Source of the DNA: CBFGWV01 sp965652545
GTDB lineage: Bacteria > Pseudomonadota > Gammaproteobacteria > Competibacterales > Competibacteraceae
Length of the DNA stretch: 16,914 bases
Assembly (NCBI GenBank): GCA_965652545.1
Contig: CBFGWV010000077.1
Span: 1-16,914, forward strand
Direction of reading: 5' to 3'
Within the stretch, counting starts at the first letter, position 1, and the number at the start of each line of letters is the position of its first letter. This document shows, in pieces, positions 7,804-13,938 of this stretch. The translations under genes were made by a program, and so were the position numbers. The notes under the pieces are model-generated. The model saw nothing but the letters and a program-made list of their open reading frames with translations. It did not search any database and was not told the DNA's origin.

Positions 7804-8669
7804 CCCGGGTGCTCGTCACCGGCGGCATGGGCATGCTCGGCCACGTTCTGGTGGATACGCTGCGCCGTCGCTACACCGTCGGCACCACCGTGCGCGATGC
7901 GGCGCCCACAGCGCCTTATCCCCTGGACGACATCACCGTGCTCACGGCGGTCGACCTCACCCGCGAGGACAGTCTTCAGCGGGTGCTCGACGTCCAGCCC
8001 TGGGATGTGCTGGTCAACGCTGTGGGCATGATCAAACAACGCGACGAGGCGACCGACCCGGTGCGCACCATCGCCGCCAATGCCCTGCTGCCCCACCGGC
8101 TGGCGGCAGCGTGCCGCGAGCGCGGCATACGCCTGATTCATTTCAGCACCGACTGCGTGTTCTCCGGATCGCCCGCCTCCGTCCGCGGACCGCTGGGTTA
8201 TCGCGAGAGCGACCCCACCGATGCACAAGACTTGTATGGGCTGTCCAAGCGGCTGGGGGAGCCGGTCGGCCCCGGCTGCCTGAGCCTGCGCACGTCGATC
8301 ATCGGCCCGGAGCTGCGCGGCCGCCACGGCTTGCTGGCGTGGTTCCTGGGGCAGGATCAGCCGACCGTGCGCGGCTTCACCCAGGCGCTGTTCACCGGCA
8401 TCACCACCACCGTGGCCGCCGAGCTCGTCGCTCACCTGATCGACGAGCACGCCGCATTGAGCGGGCTATACCACGTCGCGGCGGAGCCGATCAGCAAACA
8501 CGAGCTGCTGCGGATGTTCGGCGCGCGCTGGCGCCCGCAGGTGCAGATCGAGCCCGACGACTCGGTGGTCTGCGATCGTCGCCTCGATGGCCGGCGCTTC
8601 CAGGCCCAGACCGGCTGGTCGGCTCCCGCTTGGCCGGCGATGATCGACACCCTGCGGGTGGACGCATGA
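7800..8669 (+). CDS. RmlD-like SDR reductase, probable 4-keto-6-deoxy-hexosamine nucleotide reductase
   Basis: 289 aa, extended SDR of the RmlD substrate-binding family: TGGMGMLG at 7-14, NAVGMIKQRDEA about 73-84, HFSTDCVFSG at 114-123 and catalytic YGLSK at 146-150. RmlD itself reduces dTDP-4-keto-L-rhamnose, but no other rml gene is present. Placement directly after a CapE-type dehydratase and a CapG-type epimerase makes reduction of the 4-keto group of a UDP-6-deoxy-L-hexosamine more likely. In the UDP-L-FucNAc pathway that step is done by CapF/FnlB, which is longer and ends in a cupin domain; that domain is absent here. RmlD-type reductases (WbvR) serve the UDP-L-RhaNAc/UDP-L-QuiNAc branch, which is my preferred but unproven assignment. 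ATGA overlaps on both sides. Confidence 0.87.
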   Translation: MTRVLVTGGMGMLGHVLVDTLRRRYTVGTTVRDAAPTAPYPLDDITVLTAVDLTREDSLQRVLDVQPWDVLVNAVGMIKQRDEATDPVRTIAANALLPHRLAAACRERGIRLIHFSTDCVFSGSPASVRGPLGYRESDPTDAQDLYGLSKRLGEPVGPGCLSLRTSIIGPELRGRHGLLAWFLGQDQPTVRGFTQALFTGITTTVAAELVAHLIDEHAALSGLYHVAAEPISKHELLRMFGARWRPQVQIEPDDSVVCDRRLDGRRFQAQTGWSAPAWPAMIDTLRVDA

Positions 8670-9625
8670 GGGTTCTGGTCACCGGTGCGGCCGGATTCAT
8701 CGGCGGCCATCTGCTGCAACGCCTTGTGGAACAGGACATCCCCACCACGGCGCTGGGGTCGCTATCGGCTACGCGACCGCCGCCCGCCGGGCTCCAGCGT
8801 CCTCCGCTGACCTGGGTCCGTGCGGATGCGTGCGATGTCGATGCGATGACCGCGCTGCTGCGCGGTCATTCCGCGGTGATCCATTTGGCTGGGCGCTATC
8901 CATTGTTCGGTGCGCCCGCCGATGCCATCGCCTATGTGCACGCCAATACGGTGGCCACCGCGGTAATGCTGGTGGCCTGCGAACGCGCCGAAGTCCAGCG
9001 CTTCGTCCTGGCCAGTAGCGCACAGGTCTATGGCCGCCCGGACCGCTTGCCGATCCACGAATCGCAGGCACTCAACGGTGCCACCGCCTACGCCGCCAGC
9101 AAGCTGGGCGCGGAAACCCTGGTCCGCGCCCATGCCGCCGGTCATGGGCTGGAAGGCCTCAGCCTGCGTCTGTTCAATGTCTACGGCCCGCGCCAGCCGG
9201 CGAGCAACGTCATCGCCACCGTTGCCGGCCAGGCACTGGCGGGCGGACCGGTCAGCATCCACAGCGCACACCCGGAGCGTGATTTCGTCTACGTCGGCGA
9301 TGTGGTCGACGCGTTGCTGGCGGCGATGCACTGTCCCATCGCCGATGGGCGGGCGGTGAACATCGCCTCCGGCACCTCGGTCAGCGTCGGCGAGGTTGCC
9401 CAGCGCATTCTGCACCTTGCCGGTCGGCCGAACGAGGCACTGGTGGTCCGCCAACGCGAACGCGCATCCACCGCTACCAATCCCGATTGCGTCCGCGCGG
9501 ATGTCAGGCGGGCACAGGATCTCCTGGGCTGGACGCCGACTACATCGCTGGATGACGGCTTGGCGCACACCCTGGACTGGATGCGACGCCACCCCGCCTC
9601 GTCACAGGAGACACACCCCGCATGA
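8666..9625 (+). CDS. NAD-dependent sugar-nucleotide epimerase/dehydratase (extended SDR)
   Basis: 319 aa. Rossmann TGAAGFIG at 6-13, HLAGR about 73-77, SSAQVYG at 117-123, catalytic YAASK at 142-146, and RLFNVYGPRQP at 168-178. These are the marks of GalE/RmlB-like extended SDRs. At the position where 4,6-dehydratases carry T-D-E or T-S-E it has SSA-Q, so it lacks the acidic dehydratase residue and is more likely a 4-epimerase or 4-keto reductase. It may act on the product of the LegB-type enzyme encoded two genes later, or on the RmlD-type pathway product; the sequence cannot decide. Overlaps the upstream and downstream genes by ATGA. AGGAG near its 3' end (9606-9610) serves the following gene. 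Confidence 0.88.
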   Translation: MRVLVTGAAGFIGGHLLQRLVEQDIPTTALGSLSATRPPPAGLQRPPLTWVRADACDVDAMTALLRGHSAVIHLAGRYPLFGAPADAIAYVHANTVATAVMLVACERAEVQRFVLASSAQVYGRPDRLPIHESQALNGATAYAASKLGAETLVRAHAAGHGLEGLSLRLFNVYGPRQPASNVIATVAGQALAGGPVSIHSAHPERDFVYVGDVVDALLAAMHCPIADGRAVNIASGTSVSVGEVAQRILHLAGRPNEALVVRQRERASTATNPDCVRADVRRAQDLLGWTPTTSLDDGLAHTLDWMRRHPASSQETHPA

Positions 9626-10383
9626 TCGTATTCGTACATATCGAGCGCTCCGGCGGCGCCAAAATCAATCAGGCGCTGCTGCCGTATTTTCCCGAGCGGT
9701 CGGTGATCTTCACCGGCTTGGTGGATGTCCCCGAGGCGCTGGCCAGGACGACGTGCGCCGCCGATCGCCGCTGGTTCCTCGGCGGCCATGTGCGCTTTTC
9801 GCAACTGGGGCCGTTCATCGAGACCCGACAGCCGGGCGATGTGCTGTTCTCGACCACGCGGGATCCGCTGGAGCGTGCGGTGTCCCTGTTTTACCTGGCG
9901 CTTCGCAGCCCCACATGGCTGCCCATGCTGGCGCCGATCGCGCAGACAAAAGGCTTCGCCGATTTCTACGCCGCCGCGGTGAACGCCGGCATGCTGCGGG
10001 CAAACGCGCAGTGCGTGCATTTGTCGGGCTCGCCGGACTGGCGGCAGACGCTGGCCACCGTGCAGCATCATTACGACCTGGTCGGCACCTACAGCCGCTA
10101 TAAGCAGCTGCTGGATGGTCTGCAGACGCTGCTCAGCCCGCAGATAGCCGGGCTGCACATCGACGATGAGCGCATCAACGCGGCCTACCATGACGGTAGC
10201 GACGCCACCGGCTGGACACAGCGCCAGAGCATCGAGACGCTGGTCGACCGCCCCACCCGCGCGCGCATCGAGCGGGAGCACGACCAGGACTACGCGCTGA
10301 TCGAGCACATCGAGGCCCAAGCCGACGGTGTACTGAGAAGGGATACGCCCATTTCGTATGCACAAGGAGTGCCCATTACATGA
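9622..10383 (+). CDS. Sulfotransferase family protein
   Basis: 253 aa. The N-terminus VFVHIERSGGAKINQAL (residues 3-19) fits the 5'-phosphosulfate-binding loop of PAPS-dependent sulfotransferases of the HS2ST/Sulfotransfer_2 type (usual form HIPK-x-GG/AGT), with Lys replaced by Arg. GGHVRF about 54-59 matches the family's GH-x-F segment. FSTTRDPLERAVSLFY (76-91) matches the 3'-phosphate-binding motif, with R80 and S88 as the expected contacts. Known members move sulfate from PAPS to a sugar hydroxyl. Lying inside a sugar-nucleotide operon, it is likely to sulfate the glycan or a precursor in the cytoplasm. No signal peptide or membrane anchor is visible. AGGAG at 9606-9610 lies 11 bases before the start. 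ATGA overlaps on both sides. The Lys-to-Arg change leaves activity uncertain. Confidence 0.78.
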   Translation: MIVFVHIERSGGAKINQALLPYFPERSVIFTGLVDVPEALARTTCAADRRWFLGGHVRFSQLGPFIETRQPGDVLFSTTRDPLERAVSLFYLALRSPTWLPMLAPIAQTKGFADFYAAAVNAGMLRANAQCVHLSGSPDWRQTLATVQHHYDLVGTYSRYKQLLDGLQTLLSPQIAGLHIDDERINAAYHDGSDATGWTQRQSIETLVDRPTRARIEREHDQDYALIEHIEAQADGVLRRDTPISYAQGVPIT

Positions 10384-11378
10384 GCGACGAGCATTTGTCC
10401 GGAAAACGCGTGCTGGTCACCGGGGCCGGCGGCTTCATCGGCAGCCATCTGACCGAAGCGCTGGTACAGGCCGGCGCCCGCGTCACTGCCCTGCTGCGCT
10501 ATGGCTCGGCCGGCAGCATCGGCCACCTGGCGACGCTGCCCGCTGCGGTGCGCGGGGCCATCGAGCCGTGCTTCGGCGATATCGGCGATGCGGAGTTCGT
10601 CCGCTCGGTCGTCGAGGGCCACGAGGTGGTGTTCCACTTGGCGGCGCTCATCGCCATCCCCTACTCCTACACTGCGCCGCGCAGCTACCTGCGCACCAAC
10701 GCCGAGGGCACGCTCAACGTGCTGGAGGCGGTGCGCCAGTGCGAGGTGCCGGCGATGATCCACACCAGCACTTCGGAGGTCTACGGCAGCGCCCGCTACG
10801 TGCCCATGGACGAGGCCCATCCCCTGCAAGGCCAGTCGCCGTATTCGGCCTCGAAGATCGCCGCGGACAAACTGGCCGAGGCCTACCATCGCAGCTTCGG
10901 CGTGCCGGTGGTCACGGTGCGGCCGTTCAACACCTACGGCCCGCGGCAGTCCGCGCGCGCGGTCATACCGGCCACCATTCTCCAGGCCCTGTGGAGCCCG
11001 TCGGTGCGCCTGGGCGCGACCTCGCCCATCCGCGACATGACCTTCGTCAGCGACACGGTCGCCGGCTTCCTGGCCGCGGCGGCCACACCCGGGCTGGCCG
11101 GGGGCACGTACAACCTGGGCACCGGCGAAGGCTTTGCCGTGGGCGATATCGTCGCCACCATACTGCGCCTGACCGGGCGCGAGGACGCCGTGGAAACCGA
11201 TCCGCAACGCCTGCGTCCCGATGCCAGCGAGGTCGATCGCCTGGTGTCCTCGAACCAGGCGTTCCGTGCCGCAACCGGCTGGGCGCCGGCGGTCGATCTG
11301 GAGACCGGCCTGCAGCGGACGATCGACTGGTTCCGCGCCCAGGGCCGTCCGGACGACCCGCAGGCCTACGTCCGATGA
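10380..11378 (+). CDS. legB: LegB-type nucleotide-sugar 4,6-dehydratase
   Basis: 332 aa, extended SDR: TGAGGFIG at 14-21, HLAALIAIPYSY at 86-97, HTSTSEVYG at 128-136, YSASK at 155-159 and RPFNTYGPRQSARAVIP at 181-197. The AALIAIPYSY and GPRQSARAVIP blocks are the recognisable marks of the LegB group (NAD-dependent 4,6-dehydratase of legionaminic-type pathways). T131-S132-E133 supplies the acid expected of a dehydratase. Known LegB enzymes make a 4-keto-6-deoxy GlcNAc linked to GDP or UDP, which LegC then aminates; no LegC, LegH, LegG or LegI is in this window. AAGGAG at 10364-10369 is a strong ribosome-binding site 10 bases before the ATG, the best in the operon, so its expression may not rely on coupling alone. 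The next gene is a nucleotidyltransferase, overlapping by ATGA. Confidence 0.87.
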   Translation: MSDEHLSGKRVLVTGAGGFIGSHLTEALVQAGARVTALLRYGSAGSIGHLATLPAAVRGAIEPCFGDIGDAEFVRSVVEGHEVVFHLAALIAIPYSYTAPRSYLRTNAEGTLNVLEAVRQCEVPAMIHTSTSEVYGSARYVPMDEAHPLQGQSPYSASKIAADKLAEAYHRSFGVPVVTVRPFNTYGPRQSARAVIPATILQALWSPSVRLGATSPIRDMTFVSDTVAGFLAAAATPGLAGGTYNLGTGEGFAVGDIVATILRLTGREDAVETDPQRLRPDASEVDRLVSSNQAFRAATGWAPAVDLETGLQRTIDWFRAQGRPDDPQAYVR

Positions 11379-12112
11379 GCGCGCCGGTGATCGACACGGC
11401 CGTCATCATGGCCGGTGGCCTGGGCATGCGCCTGCGCCCGTACACCACGGTGCTGCCCAAACCCCTGATGCCCATCGGCAACATGCCGATTCTGGAGCTG
11501 CTGCTGCGCCAGTTGAAGGCCGCCGGCATCCGCACGGTGATCCTGTCGGTGAACCACCTCGCCCATCTGATTCAAGCCGTGATCGGCGATGGCCAGGCCC
11601 TGGGGCTGACGGTCACCTACCAGACCGAAGATCGGCCGCTGGGTACCTGCGGTGCGCTGGCGTTGATGATGGACCGCCTGCCTGAGCGCTTTCTCGTGGT
11701 CAACGGCGACTTGCTCACCGACTACCCGATCGCCCGGATGATGGACGCCCACATCAGCAGCGAGGCCGATGCCACGGTGGCGACGGCGCGCAAGTCGGTG
11801 GGGGTGGACTTCGGCGTCATCGTCCGCGACGCCCAGGGGCGGGTCAGCGACTATTTGGAGAAGCCCGCCAACCTGCACGAGATCAGCATCGGCTTGTACG
11901 CGCTGACGCGTAGCGCGGTCGCCGACAGGATCAGTGCCGGGCACGTCACCGACATGCCCGGCGTCCTTGTGTCATTGCTGGCGGACGGTCGGCCGGTCCA
12001 GGCGCACACGGCCGACTGCACCTGGATCGACATCGGCCGACCGGAGCAATACCAGCAGGCGCAGGAGATGTTCGAGGCCGATGCCGCGGTGTTCCTGCCG
12101 CCTGCGATGTAA
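11375..12112 (+). CDS. Sugar-1-phosphate nucleotidyltransferase
   Basis: 245 aa, the size of a bare NTP_transferase domain. The nucleotide-binding signature is present: AGGLGMRLRPYT at 13-24 and LPKPLMPIG at 27-35. VNGDLLTD holds the metal-binding Asp; EKP and ISIGLYAL follow, and TWIDIGRPEQY near the end is the usual sugar/metal site with its Asp. It makes NDP-sugar and pyrophosphate from NTP and a sugar 1-phosphate. Next to a LegB-type dehydratase the closest known partner is PtmE, a glucosamine-1-phosphate guanylyltransferase, but PtmE carries CBS domains and this protein does not. The base (GTP, UTP or dTTP) cannot be told. It closes the operon; only 8 bp separate its stop from the convergent tmpB stop, and I see no terminator between them. 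Confidence 0.88.
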   Translation: MSAPVIDTAVIMAGGLGMRLRPYTTVLPKPLMPIGNMPILELLLRQLKAAGIRTVILSVNHLAHLIQAVIGDGQALGLTVTYQTEDRPLGTCGALALMMDRLPERFLVVNGDLLTDYPIARMMDAHISSEADATVATARKSVGVDFGVIVRDAQGRVSDYLEKPANLHEISIGLYALTRSAVADRISAGHVTDMPGVLVSLLADGRPVQAHTADCTWIDIGRPEQYQQAQEMFEADAAVFLPPAM

Positions 12113-12120
12113 GCGGTGCC

Positions 12121-12705
12121 TCAGCCGGCCGGTGGCGGGTCGATGACTGCCGCATCGAACGGCCGCCGGCTGAACACCTCGCGCAGCATGGGCGCGAAGT
12201 AGGCCAGCGGTTTGGTCGGGTAGTCGGGGTCGAAGCTGGCCTGGTCCCAGCGCTCGCAGAAGCGCACGCAGGACGCGTACCAGCGGTGATCGCGATAGGC
12301 CTCGCGGCCATCGGGGTCCATGTCCAGGTGCTGGGCGTAATAGGCCATCTGGAACAGGCCGTGCATCTCGAGTATCCACGTCACCTCGGCGCGCACGTAC
12401 GGCCGGATGATCGCCGCGGCCAGTTGGGAGTGGTTTTCCGGGGCCAGTTCGTCGCCCAGGTCGTGGATCAACGCCCCGACGATGAGCTCGATATCGGCGC
12501 CATCGGCCTCGGCGCGGGTGGCCGATTGCAGGCTGTGCTCCAGACGCGTGACCCGATAGCCGGCCAGGGAGTCGTCCAGCCGCGCAAGCGCGTTGAGCAG
12601 CCGATCGGGCAGTGCGCGGATATAGGCTTGCTCCAGAGGGTGCAAGGCTTGGTACTCGTCGCGGGTTCCATCGCGCATCTGGGTAAAACGCACCACGGCA
12701 GTCAT
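12121..12705 (-). CDS. tmpB: TmpB-like HD-domain oxygenase (phosphonate C-P cleavage)
   Basis: 194 aa, an HD-fold protein of the PhnZ/TmpB mixed-valent di-iron oxygenase group rather than a phosphohydrolase. Likely metal ligands: H57 (HSLQSA), H81-D82 (ALIHDLGDE), H92 (ENHSQLAA), H115 (LEMHGLFQ) and D154 (ERWDQASFD). The stretch EVTWILEMHG--Q and RFCERWDQASFDPDYP are characteristic of this group. TmpB cleaves (R)-1-hydroxy-2-(trimethylammonio)ethylphosphonate with O2 to glycine betaine and phosphate. The assignment rests on pairing with the TmpA-type gene upstream, which it overlaps by ATGA (12702-12705). PhnZ-type enzymes on 2-amino-1-hydroxyethylphosphonate are the main alternative. Such proteins are often misannotated as HD phosphohydrolases. 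Confidence 0.83.
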   Translation of the reverse strand: MTAVVRFTQMRDGTRDEYQALHPLEQAYIRALPDRLLNALARLDDSLAGYRVTRLEHSLQSATRAEADGADIELIVGALIHDLGDELAPENHSQLAAAIIRPYVRAEVTWILEMHGLFQMAYYAQHLDMDPDGREAYRDHRWYASCVRFCERWDQASFDPDYPTKPLAYFAPMLREVFSRRPFDAAVIDPPPAG

Positions 12706-13835
12706 GCGGCGGCCTCCGTTTGTGGATCGGTCATGGCAAGCCGCCGGCGCAGCACCCGATACAGGCTGCGTGGACCGTCGCGGTCGATATAGCAGCCTTG
12801 CAGGTGGCGATGACCCTCGCTGGGGTCGAACGCGGTGCGCCCGTGCAGCACGCGGTTATTGTCGAACATCATCAGCTCGCCCGCCTGCAGGCGGAAGCGC
12901 AGCTCGAAATCCGGGTGGGCGAACAATGTCCCCAGGCGCTTGCGTGCCCGGTGGTAGGCGCGGGTATCGTCCTCGCTCATCAACGGCAGGTCGTCCAGGC
13001 GTGGACTGTAATGCACGCCAGTCATCTCGCCGCGGCCGTTGACCTCGATCATCGGCTTGATGCTGGTCAGCTCCGTATCGGCGTCGCGAAAGCGGTAGCG
13101 CACCGGTATCCGCGCCAGCAACTCTAAGCCTTGCGGGTCCTCGGCACGCAAGACCTCCGCCACCGCCAGGCTGTCCACCAGGGTAGACAAGCCGCCACGG
13201 GTCTCGTTGATCAGGCAGTGCAGCAGTTGGATACCCGGTACCGGGGTACGGTAAGGGTTATCAGTGTGCGGCCCGAGGGCAACCGGGCGATAGGCCAGGT
13301 CGTTGGAGTCGGGCCGCGAATACACCTCGAAGTAGCGGCCGAAGTTGGTCTCGCGCACGAAGCCGAAGCGGCGGGCGATGGTGAGTATCGCCTCGCGGTC
13401 TATGGGGGTATCGCGCAGGATGATGAACCCCAGGCGGATGAAGTCCTCGACGGCGGCGAGCAGCGCCCCCTCCTCAGCCAGGCCCGCCCAATCGTGGTAG
13501 GGCACCGGCGACAGGTCCGAACGCCAACGGGTCGGTGGTGGGCAGCCGTCATCCAGCGCAAGCCCCATGAGCACGTCATCGACGTCAAAGCGGCAACGGG
13601 CACCGTCGCTGAACGCGACTGTCAGCTGCCGCCCGGCGAGCTGTGCATCGACGATGTGCAGCTCGTCGGGCAACAGGTGGGGGTTCATCAGCCGCTGTTG
13701 CGTGATCAGGTCGAGATCGGCCGGCTCGCGGCTGCGTTCGCGCAGCCACAGGGCGGGCAGAACCTGATCCTGACCGTGGCTGCGAACCATCACGTCGAAG
13801 CGGTCGTCGATACGTCGGGTGACGATCTCGGGCAT
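12702..13835 (-). CDS. tmpA: TmpA-like Fe(II)/2-oxoglutarate dioxygenase
   Basis: 377 aa from ATG at 13833-13835, preferred because AAGG lies 5 bases upstream and because about 30 residues before the W-LRER segment is normal for the family; an in-frame ATG at 13874 would add 13 residues. An N-terminal gamma-butyrobetaine-hydroxylase-like domain (about 15-90) is followed by a TauD/TfdA catalytic barrel. The iron facial triad is visible as H190-T-D192 (GPHTDNPYR) and H331 (NNRVLHGRTAF); R343 (GHRHLQGCYID) should bind 2-oxoglutarate. With the adjacent HD oxygenase it forms the TmpA/TmpB pair: TmpA hydroxylates 2-trimethylaminoethylphosphonate at C1. Gamma-butyrobetaine hydroxylase is the other reading, but that enzyme has no reason to sit with a PhnZ-like protein. 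The N-terminal domain lacks the Cys cluster that binds zinc in BBOX1. Confidence 0.83.
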   Translation of the reverse strand: MPEIVTRRIDDRFDVMVRSHGQDQVLPALWLRERSREPADLDLITQQRLMNPHLLPDELHIVDAQLAGRQLTVAFSDGARCRFDVDDVLMGLALDDGCPPPTRWRSDLSPVPYHDWAGLAEEGALLAAVEDFIRLGFIILRDTPIDREAILTIARRFGFVRETNFGRYFEVYSRPDSNDLAYRPVALGPHTDNPYRTPVPGIQLLHCLINETRGGLSTLVDSLAVAEVLRAEDPQGLELLARIPVRYRFRDADTELTSIKPMIEVNGRGEMTGVHYSPRLDDLPLMSEDDTRAYHRARKRLGTLFAHPDFELRFRLQAGELMMFDNNRVLHGRTAFDPSEGHRHLQGCYIDRDGPRSLYRVLRRRLAMTDPQTEAAA

Positions 13836-13913
13836 GGCGGCCTTGTGTCCTGGAGGGCGTATGGATGCCGTCATGGAATCATCCGCATAGTCTCTTCGAC
13901 AAGCTGGCGGATT

Positions 13914-13930
13914 CTTAGGAAATGGATAAG
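13914..13930. promoter_or_regulatory. Candidate LysR-type operator (CTTA-N9-TAAG)
   Basis: A 17-bp element CTTAGGAAATGGATAAG in the tmpA-lysR divergent region. The outer four bases on each side are inverted repeats and the element contains the T-N11-A spacing typical of LysR-family binding sites. It ends 8 bases before the lysR start codon, the usual place for an autorepression site. The dyad covers only eight bases, so it could be chance. Confidence 0.35.
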
Positions 13931-13938
13931 ATCAGCTT

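Noticed and set aside
8111..8665. Upstream extension (504 residues) of the SDR epimerase gene
   Set aside because: It overlaps the RmlD-like reductase in another frame; the Rossmann motif begins right after ATG 8666.
7800..8669. Calling the RmlD-like gene rmlD of dTDP-L-rhamnose synthesis
   Set aside because: No rmlA, rmlB or rmlC type gene is adjacent, and the two genes before it belong to the UDP-GlcNAc-derived L-hexosamine route.
10358..11374. 584-residue plus-strand open frame that would fuse extra sequence to the nucleotidyltransferase
   Set aside because: The first two thirds are the wrong frame of the LegB-type gene; the nucleotidyltransferase has its own ATG at 11375 and is full length from there.
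12121..12705. Calling the HD-domain protein a phosphohydrolase or nucleotidase
   Set aside because: Overlap with a TauD-type dioxygenase gene and the PhnZ/TmpB-like sequence blocks favour an oxygenase.
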